Source: Corallochytrium limacisporum
Taxonomy: Eukaryota > Opisthokonta
Direction of reading: 5' to 3'
Assembly (NCBI GenBank): GCA_002811645.1
Contig: PDIP01000068.1
Location: 1-49,890, forward strand
Length of the DNA: 49,890 bases
Within the stretch, counting starts at the first letter, position 1; the number at the start of each line of letters is the position of its first letter. Of the stretch, positions 29,063-40,475 are shown piece by piece. The notes below the pieces were generated by a model. The model was given only the letters and a program-made list of their open reading frames with translations, was not told the origin of the DNA and searched no databases. The position numbers and the translations under genes were made by a program.

Positions 29063-29509
29063 GATTGTCCTTCTTCAGCGACTATACTACATCAAAACAT
29101 TGCTAATACTTTGTATCACAGATGGACCGTTTTGTTTAATGAAGAACAATTTCAAATCAGGATGTTCACCTCCATGCCCAGCATAGTGTACGAATTGGTG
29201 ACGCTCTTCAAAAACCTAGCCCTATCGCGCACATGTTGCTGCCCGTCCACTCCGGGTTCCGACTGGGATTCCTCAGATCTGCGTAGGGAGGAGGTGGGGG
29301 GTGGGGCAGCAGGGACTATTGTGTGGTTTGCTGGTTGGTTTTCCGCAAAAGGGCACTGCGGCGTGCTCTCGCTGGAATGCCTTCCCATTTGGTTCGTGGT
29401 ATTTCAGAAATTACAAATATATGAACTGATCTATTTACTTTTACTAAGGAAGTGGACCGGTTTGTTCATTTTGATGAGAACTACTGGTGGTCATGTGGAC
29501 GGGAGTACC

Positions 29510-30308
29510 ATGGGCGGTTACCAAAAGTTAACGAAGGCGGAAAGGGACAGATTGCTTTCGGACAAAATGGCCTCCACAGAGGAGCACAAGGATTCAAGTA
29601 CACAAGAAGTCCTTGAACCGATCAAAATTCCGGATGAGGTCATTTTGGTCGCAAGCAGTGCTGTTCTCGGTGGCGTGTGTGGAGTAATGTACGGGCAATG
29701 GAGTCCAACCGTAAGCCTGGCCCGGGCGGCTGCGAATGGCTCAGTTGGATTTGGTGCCCTGGTTTCGACTTTTGTTGGGGTCCGGAACGGCCTCATCCGT
29801 GCTCAGGACAGGGAACAGTCGCCGTATCTCTCCAGTTCAGTTTCTGGAGCCATTACAGGACTTCTGCTCTCTGTTCTCATCGGGAGTAAGTATGAATGGA
29901 CGTGTCAAACTAATGCCCACAGTTCAATTGGCAATACTAACTGATTTCTTTAATTAATGGCATTCTTCTTTTTGTGCAGTGAAAGCGAGGACAGCAAGGG
30001 TAGCGATGGGAGCAATGGGTGGCTTGACTGCCACTGCCGGAGAGTATGGTAATCAGTACTTGCAAGAACTCCGCGCACGACGAGCCGCCGAGGAGGAGAT
30101 TGTCCGCCGCTATGGTGCGCTTCCGGAATTGCCCCAGGAAGAGACTCGATTTCAGCGGGGTTTGGATTCCACACTCCGCCTTTTGTCGTTACAAAAGCTT
30201 GGTGACGATCCGTACAAAAATGAGCTCCAAGCAAGACTGAACCAGGTTTTGGCAGACCTGGACGAGATTGACGAAATGGAAGGCAAGAAGCCCTTGGGAC
30301 GCTACTAG
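29510..30308 (+). CDS. Tim17/22-like membrane protein, right-arm copy
   Basis: Exons 29,510-29,885 and 29,980-30,308, identical to 19,583-20,381. The intron (29,886-29,979) has its TACTAAC branch site at 29,935-29,941. Confidence 0.6.
29886..29979 (+). other. Intron of the Tim17/22-like gene, right-arm copy
   Basis: Same GTAAGTATG donor, TACTAAC branch and GTGCAG acceptor as the left copy, read directly on the + strand. Confidence 0.9.
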
Positions 30309-30340
30309 CTCGTAATTAACTACAAATGTTTTCATACCAT

Positions 30341-30709
30341 TCATTCATCATGGGCCCGCTTCCGCAATTGTCTAAGCTGTTTACGATTCATGCGCTTCAC
30401 TTTTGCGGTTGACACCTTCTGCACAATTTCGGCCTTTTTTCTGTTTTCCTCACGGCGTCGTTCACGTTCCTTGCGCCTCTCGATCTCTGCCTGTCGCTCT
30501 TCTTTCTTATCGGCCTTCATCTGACGCTCCTCGATCTTGGTCAGCTTCGCTGTTCGAGCTTCCTCCATGCGCCGGGCAAATTTCTTCTTCAATGATTTGA
30601 CACCCACAATGGTACTCACCGGCTTGCGGTAATCTTTCCATGGCCTATTGGACTCGGGGTTACCTTCAAGCTTTCTCCGCTTGATTGTGTCTTGTGCTTT
30701 TTCTGTCAT
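30341..30709 (-). CDS. CGR1: Cgr1-like protein, right-arm copy
   Basis: Identical 122-residue product to 19,182-19,550, in the same convergent arrangement with the Tim-like gene. Confidence 0.74.
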   Translation of the reverse strand: MTEKAQDTIKRRKLEGNPESNRPWKDYRKPVSTIVGVKSLKKKFARRMEEARTAKLTKIEERQMKADKKEERQAEIERRKERERRREENRKKAEIVQKVSTAKVKRMNRKQLRQLRKRAHDE

Positions 30710-31611
30710 TATTTCTGCGTGCTGAATTGGTCAGGAACAAACATATCAGATGATGTTATCAAGCATGATGATATATTTACATACCACCCGTAAATAGCAT
30801 ACAAAATAACCAGAGAGTTTCTACGAATACGTTCCATGTGGGTCCCAACCTGTGGAAACCCGCCTTGGCACCCTTTACAAGGAGAAAGACGGAGGGTAGG
30901 GGAGGGGTGGGGATTGGGTGGAAGAATAGCTGAACACCTTATTAAATCATTGCGCAGTCACTGCAGTTTGCGGGTACATAAATTCTTCCGGGACCTATCC
31001 ATCATGGGTTTGGGCATCTCCTCTTCTACTTCCATTCGCTTCTCGTTAATGTGAGAAAGAAGTACGATGTTGAATTGATGTTGGGAAAAGCTCTGCTTTG
31101 ATTAAGAGTGAACAGTCGGCTGTGCCACCCATGAAGCTGATCATGAAACAACTGACTAGAACAAGCCAACAAGCTCCTCCTGATTTCTCGACCTTGATAA
31201 GATAGTCTTTTTGCGAGAGATCCACTGAATTTCCCATATATTTACTACCAAAAACCGCACTGGTGGAGCGGGTGGGATGGCATGGTTACCACAAATCCGA
31301 GAATGCGAGAATGGAAGTGGGAAGGTGATGGGATCGATCACACATGAGAGGGAAGTGGGGATACTGCCGCGACGCGGAGGAGGACTCTCAGATCTATGAG
31401 TGTCCTTGGACTAGTTTCGGAAACGCATCCATTCATTTTGTTACAAACACAAAAAGCTGTGGCTTTCACCTCGCGGATTCTTCATTGGAGGACTAGTAGT
31501 CATGTCAGCAACCAGATTGCAGTGCAGGCTCGCAACCCCAGGGAAACTGAGCACCGCCATCAAAGTCTGTTCGCTTTTGAGACGATTACGCCCAGATAGA
31601 TACCTAATTGA

Positions 31612-32216
31612 GACATTACACCGGTAACTTATGAGAATGTCCGCTTACAGGCAGATCAAGCCATCAAAAACAGATGGATGAATTCAAGAACAACATGGTC
31701 CCGAGCCCCCAGGTGATGAAGGAAATGAAGGCAGCGATTGCTAAGGATGTACTGTGTCGGATGCATGATCGGGATACCGAAGACCTGGTGGATGCATTGC
31801 GTCCCGGACTGTAGATTACTCTCCATGCCGAAGTCAAGCACATACTGCGGGATTAGCTTCTTGAAGAATTGAAAAAGGACAAAGATTTCTTTTACGATCT
31901 CAAGCACAGCGTCAAACACGATATCATACGGTCTCTCGGAGAAGAGATGGCCGCAGAGTTGCGCACGGATGATGCGCTTATGACTCCCATGAAAGAAAAC
32001 GTCATTCATGACCTAAAGAACTCACTTGTATCTGAGCTTTCAACGGAGCCTCAGTTCATAAACCGCCTCGTTGACCGGATCGAGGAACAGGTTTACGATG
32101 AGATCAAAGAAGGCGCCCGTGAACAGATCGAAGCAGACGTCGAAGAGTGTATTGAAGACCTCAAGTTTGATCTCCAGGGCGACATGATGTTCTCCAAGCC
32201 GCACGATTCAATTTGA
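31612..32216 (+). pseudogene. Broken helical-repeat gene, right-arm copy
   Basis: Carries the same three lesions as the left copy: an A5 run at 31,666-31,670 where the frame shifts, TAG at 31,812-31,814 and TAG at 31,854-31,856. Identical lesions in both arms mean the damage predates the duplication, or the duplication is technical. Confidence 0.6.
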
Positions 32217-32806
32217 TGTCAAAGACTACGAGTAAATAATAGAATACAGGACCTGCAATTGCTCTTCAGACAATGACTGTGCTGCAAAACGTACCGACTT
32301 TGACGATTTCCACCGTGACTTCGTCCTGCTTCGGTCCGCAGCACCAAGCCCCGCCCTCCCCAGCCACCCATTTCTCCTAGTCCCTCCTCCCTCCCTCCTT
32401 CCTGTATAGCGGCTTGGGACGGGCGATGTCAGACGAAAGCATGTGACCTAGCCGGTCGGCATAGCTCGCAGCAAAGTGAGCGCAGCAAGAGAACTATGAA
32501 GAGTCTATATAGTGTTGAAGGAGGATGAAAAAAAGGTGTGCATGCTTAATGGTCTTGCTCTCAAGCACCTTCTGAACCGTGCGTGCGGGTTTCACGGCCC
32601 GGATTTGTGCTTTGTGCTTTGGCCTTTTCGCAATGGTACAAAGGAGAATTCCGGAGCTCCACTAATGTGTCTGCATTGAGGATTGTTTGCACTACCTGAT
32701 ATTCAGCGAAAGAATGCATGGTTTTGTGACAGTGGCAATGACCTTCGGATCACCATAAATCAGTGTACAGGATTAGTTTGCCAATTTCTGTAGAATTATA
32801 GTCATC

Positions 32807-34141
32807 ATGTCCCTTCGGAGTGTAAGTATTATAAGAACTGTGAGGAGATGCTCGGTCCCTGTTCTTGGCTTGCATGCCAAGCGTCCATATGTCACACCTA
32901 GCCCAAAGAAGAGCATGCCAATCGCTTCGTTTGGCCTATCCCTTGCAGCCACCGCAGTCCTCGGTACCGCTCTATTTGCGGAAACCTGTGATCCCTTCTT
33001 TCAGTTCATTCTACTGCCAGCCATAAGGCTTCTGGACGCTGAACAAGCGCATCGTCTAGGCATCAATGCCGGAAAATGGAAATTGATTCCTCGTCAGGTC
33101 ACCGGGGAGGACCCCGTGCTGTACACGACTGCGTTCCACAACAAACATCTAGAGAATCCAATAGGTTTGGCCGCTGGATTCGACAAGGACGCAGAGATTC
33201 CTGAAGAGATGCTAGGCCTGGGCTTCGGTTTTGTCGAAGTCGGCACCGTCACTCCCAAGCCCCAGGCTGGCAACCCAAAACCGCGCATGTTTCGCTTGAT
33301 GGAAGACGGTGCGGTCATCAACCGGCTCGGATTCAATAATGGAGGAATCGAGGCAATGAAGGAGCGCTTTCTGGCTATGATGAAGCGCCGGGACGGTCGT
33401 TGGGACCAGGAGAGCGGTGGGTACGGTCCAATTGGCATCAATGTAGGCAAAAACAAGACGACTGAAGACGCTGCCAGTGACTACGAAAAGTGTGTGCTGG
33501 CCCTGGCTGAATACGCTGACTACCTCGTGATCAACGTGAGCAGCCCCAACACCCCTGGCCTGCGTGTACTGCAGGGCAAGAAGGAACTGAGCAACATCGT
33601 CAATCGCGTGCATGCAGCACGGCACGAGGCACTGAAGGACAAAATTGGCACCAACGGAATGGCTGAGCAGGACCCCAAGTCGAAGTTTGCATACCCTCCA
33701 ATTTTTGTAAAGATTGCTCCGGACATGGGCAGCGATGATATGAAAGACATTGCTGCCGTTTGTAAGGAGGGAAAGATTGATGGGCTCATTGTCAGCAACA
33801 CAACCATCAGTCGTCCAGACACCCTGCAGAGCGGCAATAAGGGCGAAACTGGTGGTCTGTCTGGCAAGCCGCTTATGGACCTGGCCACAGTGAAACTGCG
33901 TGAAATGTTCATTTTAACGGAGGGAAAGATTACACTCATTGGTGTCGGTGGTGTGGCATCAGGTGTCGATGCGTACCGCAAGATCCGCAATGGTGCTAGT
34001 CTAGTGCAGATCTACTCCTCTATGACCCTGCAGGGACCGGGCATTGTATATCGCATAAAGAAGGAACTGGCTGAACTTTTGCGGCGGGACGGCTTCGAGC
34101 ATGTCGGTCAGGCCGTCGGCGTAGATGTTAAGCTGCCCTGA
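32807..34141 (+). CDS. Dihydroorotate dehydrogenase, right-arm copy
   Basis: Identical 444-residue product to 15,750-17,084, with the catalytic serine pair and FMN-binding motifs unchanged. Confidence 0.95.
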   Translation: MSLRSVSIIRTVRRCSVPVLGLHAKRPYVTPSPKKSMPIASFGLSLAATAVLGTALFAETCDPFFQFILLPAIRLLDAEQAHRLGINAGKWKLIPRQVTGEDPVLYTTAFHNKHLENPIGLAAGFDKDAEIPEEMLGLGFGFVEVGTVTPKPQAGNPKPRMFRLMEDGAVINRLGFNNGGIEAMKERFLAMMKRRDGRWDQESGGYGPIGINVGKNKTTEDAASDYEKCVLALAEYADYLVINVSSPNTPGLRVLQGKKELSNIVNRVHAARHEALKDKIGTNGMAEQDPKSKFAYPPIFVKIAPDMGSDDMKDIAAVCKEGKIDGLIVSNTTISRPDTLQSGNKGETGGLSGKPLMDLATVKLREMFILTEGKITLIGVGGVASGVDAYRKIRNGASLVQIYSSMTLQGPGIVYRIKKELAELLRRDGFEHVGQAVGVDVKLP

Positions 34142-34264
34142 ACGGAACCTCTTTAAATCTAATGGAATCATATTGTTACATGAAACATGCCTTTTAACAT
34201 GGTGTACACGTTTCTTATATGCAGAATTCTTTACTGGACGAAAGTCCTGGCCGCGGCCATAATA

Positions 34265-36250
34265 CTAGACGCGGAGTTTGTGCGCGACGATGTTGTCATA
34301 TATCTGGTTAGTGAGAGGCACATAAGCTTCTACGCTGTGGTCCGCCACGTACAGGTGGTCCGTGATGGCAGGGTTCCGAGGATCGCAGCCCTCTTTGACG
34401 TACAAGTGCTTCTGGAATTTCAGCGTTGAGGTTTTCGAGTGTTCTTCATCACGCAAGCGCAGGAAGATGGGCATTGCGTAACGTGGCAATTTCTCTTTCA
34501 AGACGTTGTACAGGGTCTGGAGATCAAATTCATGCTGTACGCTGCTACTGCGGCTACCCAATTCAGAGGCATCGGGCACTCCATTGGCTGCAGTCTGCAT
34601 CGACTTGCCCTCGGTCTCCGTGGGGCACTGCAGGAGCCAATCGACGAGCAGACTGGCCATACCAGCCTTACCGTCATGGTTCGGCACAGGGACACCGTAG
34701 GTGTTCACTTCAAGGATGCCTGGAACTTCTGCCATCGCCTCAGCTACCTCAGTGGTGCTCACATTCTCGCCTTTCCACCGGAAGGTATCACCGGCTCGAT
34801 CGACAAAGTAGTAAAATCCCTCGTTGTCGATGCGCAGGATATCACCACTGCTATAGTAGCAGTCACCTTCTTTGAAGACATCCCGATAAAGCTTGCGCTC
34901 CGTGTCGTTCCTGGTAAGGTAGCCATCATACTTGCCTTCTGGCAGCGTCATGAGTAATTCGCCCGCCTCATTGTCACCAACAAGTATTAGTCTTCCTGCA
35001 GAGTTGCGCATGACACTGTCAGTCGCTGTGTCGTACTTGACGATGCGGTCTCCACCGTGGTCCTTGCGCCACTGAGTGGGCACAAAGCCGCACGATCCCG
35101 GTTTGTTGGTCCAATTCAGTACTGCACCAGCAGGCATTTCTGTGCTACCGTAGTGTTCGACAATGCGGGATATGCCGAAGCGACTGACGACATCCTCCCA
35201 AATGTCAGGACGCAGCCCGTTTCCAACGATGATCTCCAGAGGGTTCTGAATATCCGAATCCTTGGCTTTCTGCAGCCACACATACCGCCACAGCTCACCA
35301 ATGTATACCATGGCCTGGCAATTGTAGGAGATAATGTCGTTCCAAAACTGTGAAGCACTAAACTTTTCCCGCAGTACAATACAACAACCACTCTTGAAGG
35401 CAGGAGAGGTGGCGACCGCAAGGGCATTGCCGTGATACAGAGGCAGAGGGATGTAGTAATTCATGCCCTGTACTAGCGATGAGGGTCCACTCCAGCCCAC
35501 ACCAGCCCCAATCCACCGCGCGTGGCTGAATTTAGCAGCCTTTGACCGTCCCGTAGTTCCGGAGGTGAAAATGTAGAACATTGGTTCACGTGTTTGAATA
35601 ACAGAGCGGTGAACACGGTCCGGCCGTTTCATCGACATCTGCCCAAAGATTTGGTTCATGTTTTTGCTGGATTCTGTCATGGGACTGGAATCTAGATCCA
35701 GCTCATTGAGCCAGCAAACTTCCTCCCTAGCCAGCTTGGGGTCCCGCCCCAAAGCTTCCATCAGGGGCTCTGTGTACCGATCCATTGCCATGACCAGTTG
35801 TGCATCTGCAGTGTCCAGGGTGGCATGAAGCAGGTCCTCCCGCAGGTTGGTGTTCACAAGGGCAGCTTCCACACCGACTTTGGCAAGGCCGAGAATCACT
35901 GCATAAAACAGAGGGCAATTATGGACCATGACTGCCACTCTGCTGCGGGGCGGTAAATCTCCGCGCTTCAAAACATAGTTTGCAACCTGATTTGCACGTT
36001 TATCTAAATCACAATACCGGAAAGGACCCTGAATGGAGGCGTTCGGCTCTGTCTCACGAGCATGATGGACACTCGTCACAGCCATAGCATCGCCGTAGGT
36101 GTCGACCAGGTGCTCCCAGTAATCAGCACCTGTTACAATCCCTTTCTCTGAATATGTTGTATTAGTGCTCTGCTGCTCTTCCTGAAAGGCATGGAACCGT
36201 GCGGTGAGTTCCGCCACGGAATGAGTCTGGTAGGTCTCGGGAAAAGACAT
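34265..36250 (-). CDS. FAT1: FAT1/FATP acyl-CoA synthetase, right-arm copy
   Basis: Identical 661-residue product to 13,641-15,626, starting from the same ACCATGT context. Confidence 0.94.
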   Translation of the reverse strand: MSFPETYQTHSVAELTARFHAFQEEQQSTNTTYSEKGIVTGADYWEHLVDTYGDAMAVTSVHHARETEPNASIQGPFRYCDLDKRANQVANYVLKRGDLPPRSRVAVMVHNCPLFYAVILGLAKVGVEAALVNTNLREDLLHATLDTADAQLVMAMDRYTEPLMEALGRDPKLAREEVCWLNELDLDSSPMTESSKNMNQIFGQMSMKRPDRVHRSVIQTREPMFYIFTSGTTGRSKAAKFSHARWIGAGVGWSGPSSLVQGMNYYIPLPLYHGNALAVATSPAFKSGCCIVLREKFSASQFWNDIISYNCQAMVYIGELWRYVWLQKAKDSDIQNPLEIIVGNGLRPDIWEDVVSRFGISRIVEHYGSTEMPAGAVLNWTNKPGSCGFVPTQWRKDHGGDRIVKYDTATDSVMRNSAGRLILVGDNEAGELLMTLPEGKYDGYLTRNDTERKLYRDVFKEGDCYYSSGDILRIDNEGFYYFVDRAGDTFRWKGENVSTTEVAEAMAEVPGILEVNTYGVPVPNHDGKAGMASLLVDWLLQCPTETEGKSMQTAANGVPDASELGSRSSSVQHEFDLQTLYNVLKEKLPRYAMPIFLRLRDEEHSKTSTLKFQKHLYVKEGCDPRNPAITDHLYVADHSVEAYVPLTNQIYDNIVAHKLRV

Positions 36251-36849
36251 GGTCACCAAGCCGACAATTAAAGGACACCGCAACTACAACGACGCATCTT
36301 GAACACCCACTGTTTCCGTTCTTACCTTCACCCGCATAAACTTTCAAGGATTTCCTTCAGTGCCCTCAAACACCTTCAATACCGAGCACAATCCTCCTGT
36401 CATGTCCCGTCCCGGCCCAGTCCCACACGCCACCGCTACGTATCAGGGGAAGTCGAGGGACGAGAATCGCCTCGCGACCCCATCGGTCACGCGACTCTGC
36501 CCCAGTTCCGAACCCCAACCAAACACACCCCACCCAAGCTACCAAACTACACCACCGTCTACGAGATATACTAAGAAACCGGAAAGGAAGCCAGGAAAAA
36601 AAAGGAAAGGAAGAAAAAAATAGGGATAATCGTCAGTTGGGAAAGGGAGGGGGGAGGAGGAGGGTGCGGATTGTGTGACGTGGGGCCGACTTCCTTCCTT
36701 CCTAAATATTTTTCGGGGTACAATTTTCCCTACCGGAAACATTCCCACTTGTGCGCGGGGCCAGAAGGAGCTTATTTGCTTTCGATCGGAGGGCTCCAAG
36801 GTCGATCTCTCTCCCCATTCTTCCCTTCATGGACGACGTCTTTCTCTCT

Positions 36850-36853
<4 letters not shown>

Positions 36854-36912
<59 letters not shown>
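36854..36912 (-). repeat. (GA)29.5 microsatellite, right-arm copy, read here as (CT)n
   Basis: Same 59-base length as 12,979-13,037. Independent loci of this length would be expected to differ by slippage. Confidence 0.97.
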
Positions 36913-36916
<4 letters not shown>

Positions 36917-37262
36917 TTCCTTGTCCGTGCCCGTCCGGTTTCTGTGGTGAAGGGAGTTTACAAGCGGGGCGATGCCCACACCCCGAAAATTGTATTGCTG
37001 ACGCTCAGGGCGGGGTGGCCAGATCTGCCTGTGCGTGCCAGCTTTTCGGTGGGGTGCCAGAGCACCGGAGAAGTACGAGCGGGCCGCACGAATTGTGCAG
37101 GGGGCAAGTGCGAGGGCAGAGAGAACGGTGATGAATGACGTTCAGTGTTGGTTTTAGCTCAGCGTGGTTCATGGATGCTTCTGTTATGTAACAAAGACTC
37201 ATGCTTCAATTGTGTACTATACAAGGCTATATGTAACGGATTGTGCCGAAAGAGAGGACATA

Positions 37263-39626
37263 TCAGTCTATCTTGCGCCTCTTACGGGGTTCATCATCGT
37301 CCTGGTCTCCTCCGTTTCGCTCATCGGTGCCACTGCAGCGGCTGCTATAGAGTCGCCAGATGGTGTATGCTAAGGCTGCTCCAGTGGTTGTCAGAGCGTA
37401 GTAGAGAAAGCAGAGCCAGGTCTCTGTACTGGGCAGGGTTTGGCTGGTTAGAAGAGAAGCGAGAATGACATTAGCATTGTCGAAGAGTAAGGTGGAGAGA
37501 TGGTTAAACAAGGCATTCGTGGGAGAATTGGATGTGCTCTGTGAGAGGTTCCATGTTTCAGACATCAGGAACGGCACAAGGGACGGTTGATCAATAATAA
37601 GATTAAGCACACTAGTAGGATCACCGGTTTGTGATGGCACAGCTGGTAGGACCAAGGCAATCTTGCTTGCAAGATGGATGCCCTTCATTGCAAACAGTGG
37701 ATAGTCCGTCATTTCGCGAACGGTGACGCTGATATTTGGTGGATTTGGATGCTCCCCAGTGCTTTCTTTGTCCTTGGCGGCTACGTTCTCGTGCTCGGGT
37801 GCTGGCAGTGCTAATGGTTGGGAATGCGATGGGACAACATTCTCGTCCTCAAAAGGTCCATCCGAAGCACTGGTATAGCGGCTACGTGTGCCACTTACTT
37901 CCTGTTCATTGAAAGGAGTCGGTTTCATAGGCACAAGTGCACCATGCTCTGGACTGGTGGGAACTAGCTCATTGCTCTCCCGTCTGTGAACACCAGCAAT
38001 CGCCCTGCTCGCGGCATCGAGATCAAAGTTGGACTTCACCTTGTGGATTCTGGTACCTGGTGATTTCTTCGTAACTGCCGTGCTCACCGAGGTTGAAACT
38101 TCTTCTGTCGCTGATCTCCGCGCATGTTTTTGCATCTTAGCTCTTACTTTCATATAGCGTCGGGTCGCTTCGAGCATGAGCAACGTATCCGGTCTCTCCG
38201 AAGGCTCTCGGCGCATCAGGGACGCAATTGCACTCTGTAGCTCTTTCGATCGTTCGATTGGAACGTCACGCGGGAATGTCACATAGTCAAATGCCCGAAT
38301 TTCCCTCCGAAGGTCTGCAATGTTCGCTGCTGGGGTGCGCCATGGCAGCCTGCCGTATGCAATCACATACAAAAGTACACCAACTGACCACATGTCGCTC
38401 TTCACATCTGCATCATGTTCATACTCTCCCATTTCTGTCACAGCGAGTAGCTCAGGTGCTACATACTCAATAGTTCCTGTTGCTCCCGTCCGCCGATACG
38501 GCGCATGGTCCGCTACAATGCACTCGCCAAAGTCGCTAATCAGTAGGCGGGGCACGGTGCCAGGCTGGTCTCTATGTAAAAGCATGTTCTGGGGCTTCAG
38601 ATCACGATGAATGATGTCATGGTGGTGTAAATGATTCAACCCCATCAGAAGATCCAAAAACAGGTTCCAAACCTCGTCCTCGTCGAGCACTCTGGCCTTC
38701 CCCATCGCTGGTGCATCAGGTGATGTCTCCCACTGTGATCCTTCTGCACCAGCTTCGCTCTGTCTCGTTTTCCGCAAAATTTCCTGACGCTTCTTTAGGC
38801 GCCTGCGTTCTGCCTCACTCAGATTATCCTCATCACTTGCGGCGGAGTCATTTCCCGCAGGCAACCACAGATACTGAGCCAGATTGCCCGAATCTGCGTA
38901 CTCCTGCAGAATGTAGAGGCAAGGCACGGGAGGCCCCATGATGTTCAACTGCGCCTTCTCCAGCCAAGCATGTTTATAGTCTACAATGTTGGGATGATGT
39001 AGTTTTTCAAGCATGTGAACCTCTGTGAGTGTGCGGACCAACCAAGCGTGGTTATCGCCCACCGGAATCTTTTTGACTGCATAGGTGCCAAGTTCAATCC
39101 CATCCATGACATGGTGACACTTGTACACATGTCCTCTACCGCCAGTACCTATCTTCCTCTCCTCCCGGAAAAATCGTACATAGTATCCGTCATTCAAAGA
39201 CTTATTCTCTAGTGCCTCCGGATGGGCCGATGAAGCCCCCACAGGCCCAAGGTCTTCGTGGGCTTTGACTCCTTCAAGGACCTCAAAGTAGTGACGATCC
39301 ATGTACCCATCATCTTGTTCATAGTGCGAGCGGGCTTGATTGCTATCTCCTGCGTGCAAGTGGTCATCGTACTCTATACGTTGACCGCATTGTGTGCAAA
39401 AAGACCGCGGCCGTGACAAGAGTCTCTCCCGGTTGCTGATGAGGGGCAATTGTCCAGCTTGGTTTTCAACCACAACCCGCCGCAGTCTTGAGTTATAAAG
39501 CACTACCTGTTGGTTGTCAGGCTCCCGAAGAATAACCTTCCATCCTTCGGAACCTTCATGTGCTTGTCCATTTCCTTTCGGCACGGACTGTACAACAGCC
39601 CGATTTTCTTTATTGTCCTTATCCAT
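37263..39626 (-). CDS. IKS1-like kinase, right-arm copy
   Basis: Identical 787-residue product to 10,265-12,628, with the kinase motifs and C-terminal anchor intact. Confidence 0.84.
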   Translation of the reverse strand: MDKDNKENRAVVQSVPKGNGQAHEGSEGWKVILREPDNQQVVLYNSRLRRVVVENQAGQLPLISNRERLLSRPRSFCTQCGQRIEYDDHLHAGDSNQARSHYEQDDGYMDRHYFEVLEGVKAHEDLGPVGASSAHPEALENKSLNDGYYVRFFREERKIGTGGRGHVYKCHHVMDGIELGTYAVKKIPVGDNHAWLVRTLTEVHMLEKLHHPNIVDYKHAWLEKAQLNIMGPPVPCLYILQEYADSGNLAQYLWLPAGNDSAASDEDNLSEAERRRLKKRQEILRKTRQSEAGAEGSQWETSPDAPAMGKARVLDEDEVWNLFLDLLMGLNHLHHHDIIHRDLKPQNMLLHRDQPGTVPRLLISDFGECIVADHAPYRRTGATGTIEYVAPELLAVTEMGEYEHDADVKSDMWSVGVLLYVIAYGRLPWRTPAANIADLRREIRAFDYVTFPRDVPIERSKELQSAIASLMRREPSERPDTLLMLEATRRYMKVRAKMQKHARRSATEEVSTSVSTAVTKKSPGTRIHKVKSNFDLDAASRAIAGVHRRESNELVPTSPEHGALVPMKPTPFNEQEVSGTRSRYTSASDGPFEDENVVPSHSQPLALPAPEHENVAAKDKESTGEHPNPPNISVTVREMTDYPLFAMKGIHLASKIALVLPAVPSQTGDPTSVLNLIIDQPSLVPFLMSETWNLSQSTSNSPTNALFNHLSTLLFDNANVILASLLTSQTLPSTETWLCFLYYALTTTGAALAYTIWRLYSSRCSGTDERNGGDQDDDEPRKRRKID

Positions 39627-40024
39627 CCGAGACAACAACTACAGCATCACCACAAATAGCATCTGCCTTCACACTACGCCAATTTGGGTGTATTGTTGTT
39701 ACTCCAAGACGCTTCCTACTTTGAGATGAACCCTTACACACTCACGTTGTGGCTCCTGAGTACCTTTATCGCCGACGATATATAGAGCAAGTTGCCACTC
39801 TACATGGAGAACGTCACAGGGGCTATTCTTGACGTGGCTAGGATTTCCTCCCTCCGTCCGTTCGAGAAGGGTGGGGAAGCCGGCCAAGAGCGCCGTGCAA
39901 AGTTGCGAGTGGCTGTCGGGGTAGGTCCCACTGCATTGGTATTTAAAAATTGGCAGCACTGTGTTATAATGAGATCATGAGAAGTCAACAAGTCCATCCA
40001 TAGTTCAGAAGATGTAGATAAACA

Positions 40025-40417
40025 ATGCCTAGACAAGGGCACGGCAGGCGCCGCACCCGTACGCGTAGCGATGATGATCACCATGAGGAAGACCAGCCGT
40101 CGCCAAAGAGGCAGTCAAAAGAGAATGATATAGAAGGGCAGAACGAAGCGACTCTAGTTGTATGCACCTTCGACGGTCTTGTAGAGCCCAATACTATTTT
40201 AGATCTACCAGAGGGCAGCGTAACATTTAAGAATCTACTTGACAAGCAACCCACAGCAGCCCTTGGAGGCATGAAGTTTTCCGGGAAGTACATTAACGGT
40301 CGGCGGAAAGCACTGATATTTGAAGAATCCTTGGATGATGAAGGCAACCCTACTTGTCATTTCGTTGGTGCTAGCGAAGATCATATGCATTTCAAACGTG
40401 ATTTTACAAACGACTGA
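40025..40417 (+). CDS. TFIIIC tau55/GTF3C6-like protein, right-arm copy
   Basis: Identical 130-residue product to 9,474-9,866. Confidence 0.61.
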   Translation: MPRQGHGRRRTRTRSDDDHHEEDQPSPKRQSKENDIEGQNEATLVVCTFDGLVEPNTILDLPEGSVTFKNLLDKQPTAALGGMKFSGKYINGRRKALIFEESLDDEGNPTCHFVGASEDHMHFKRDFTND

Positions 40418-40475
40418 AGAAATTATATGAACAATGGAAGAGTTTATTAGGGAAGCATGATGATATGATAAATTT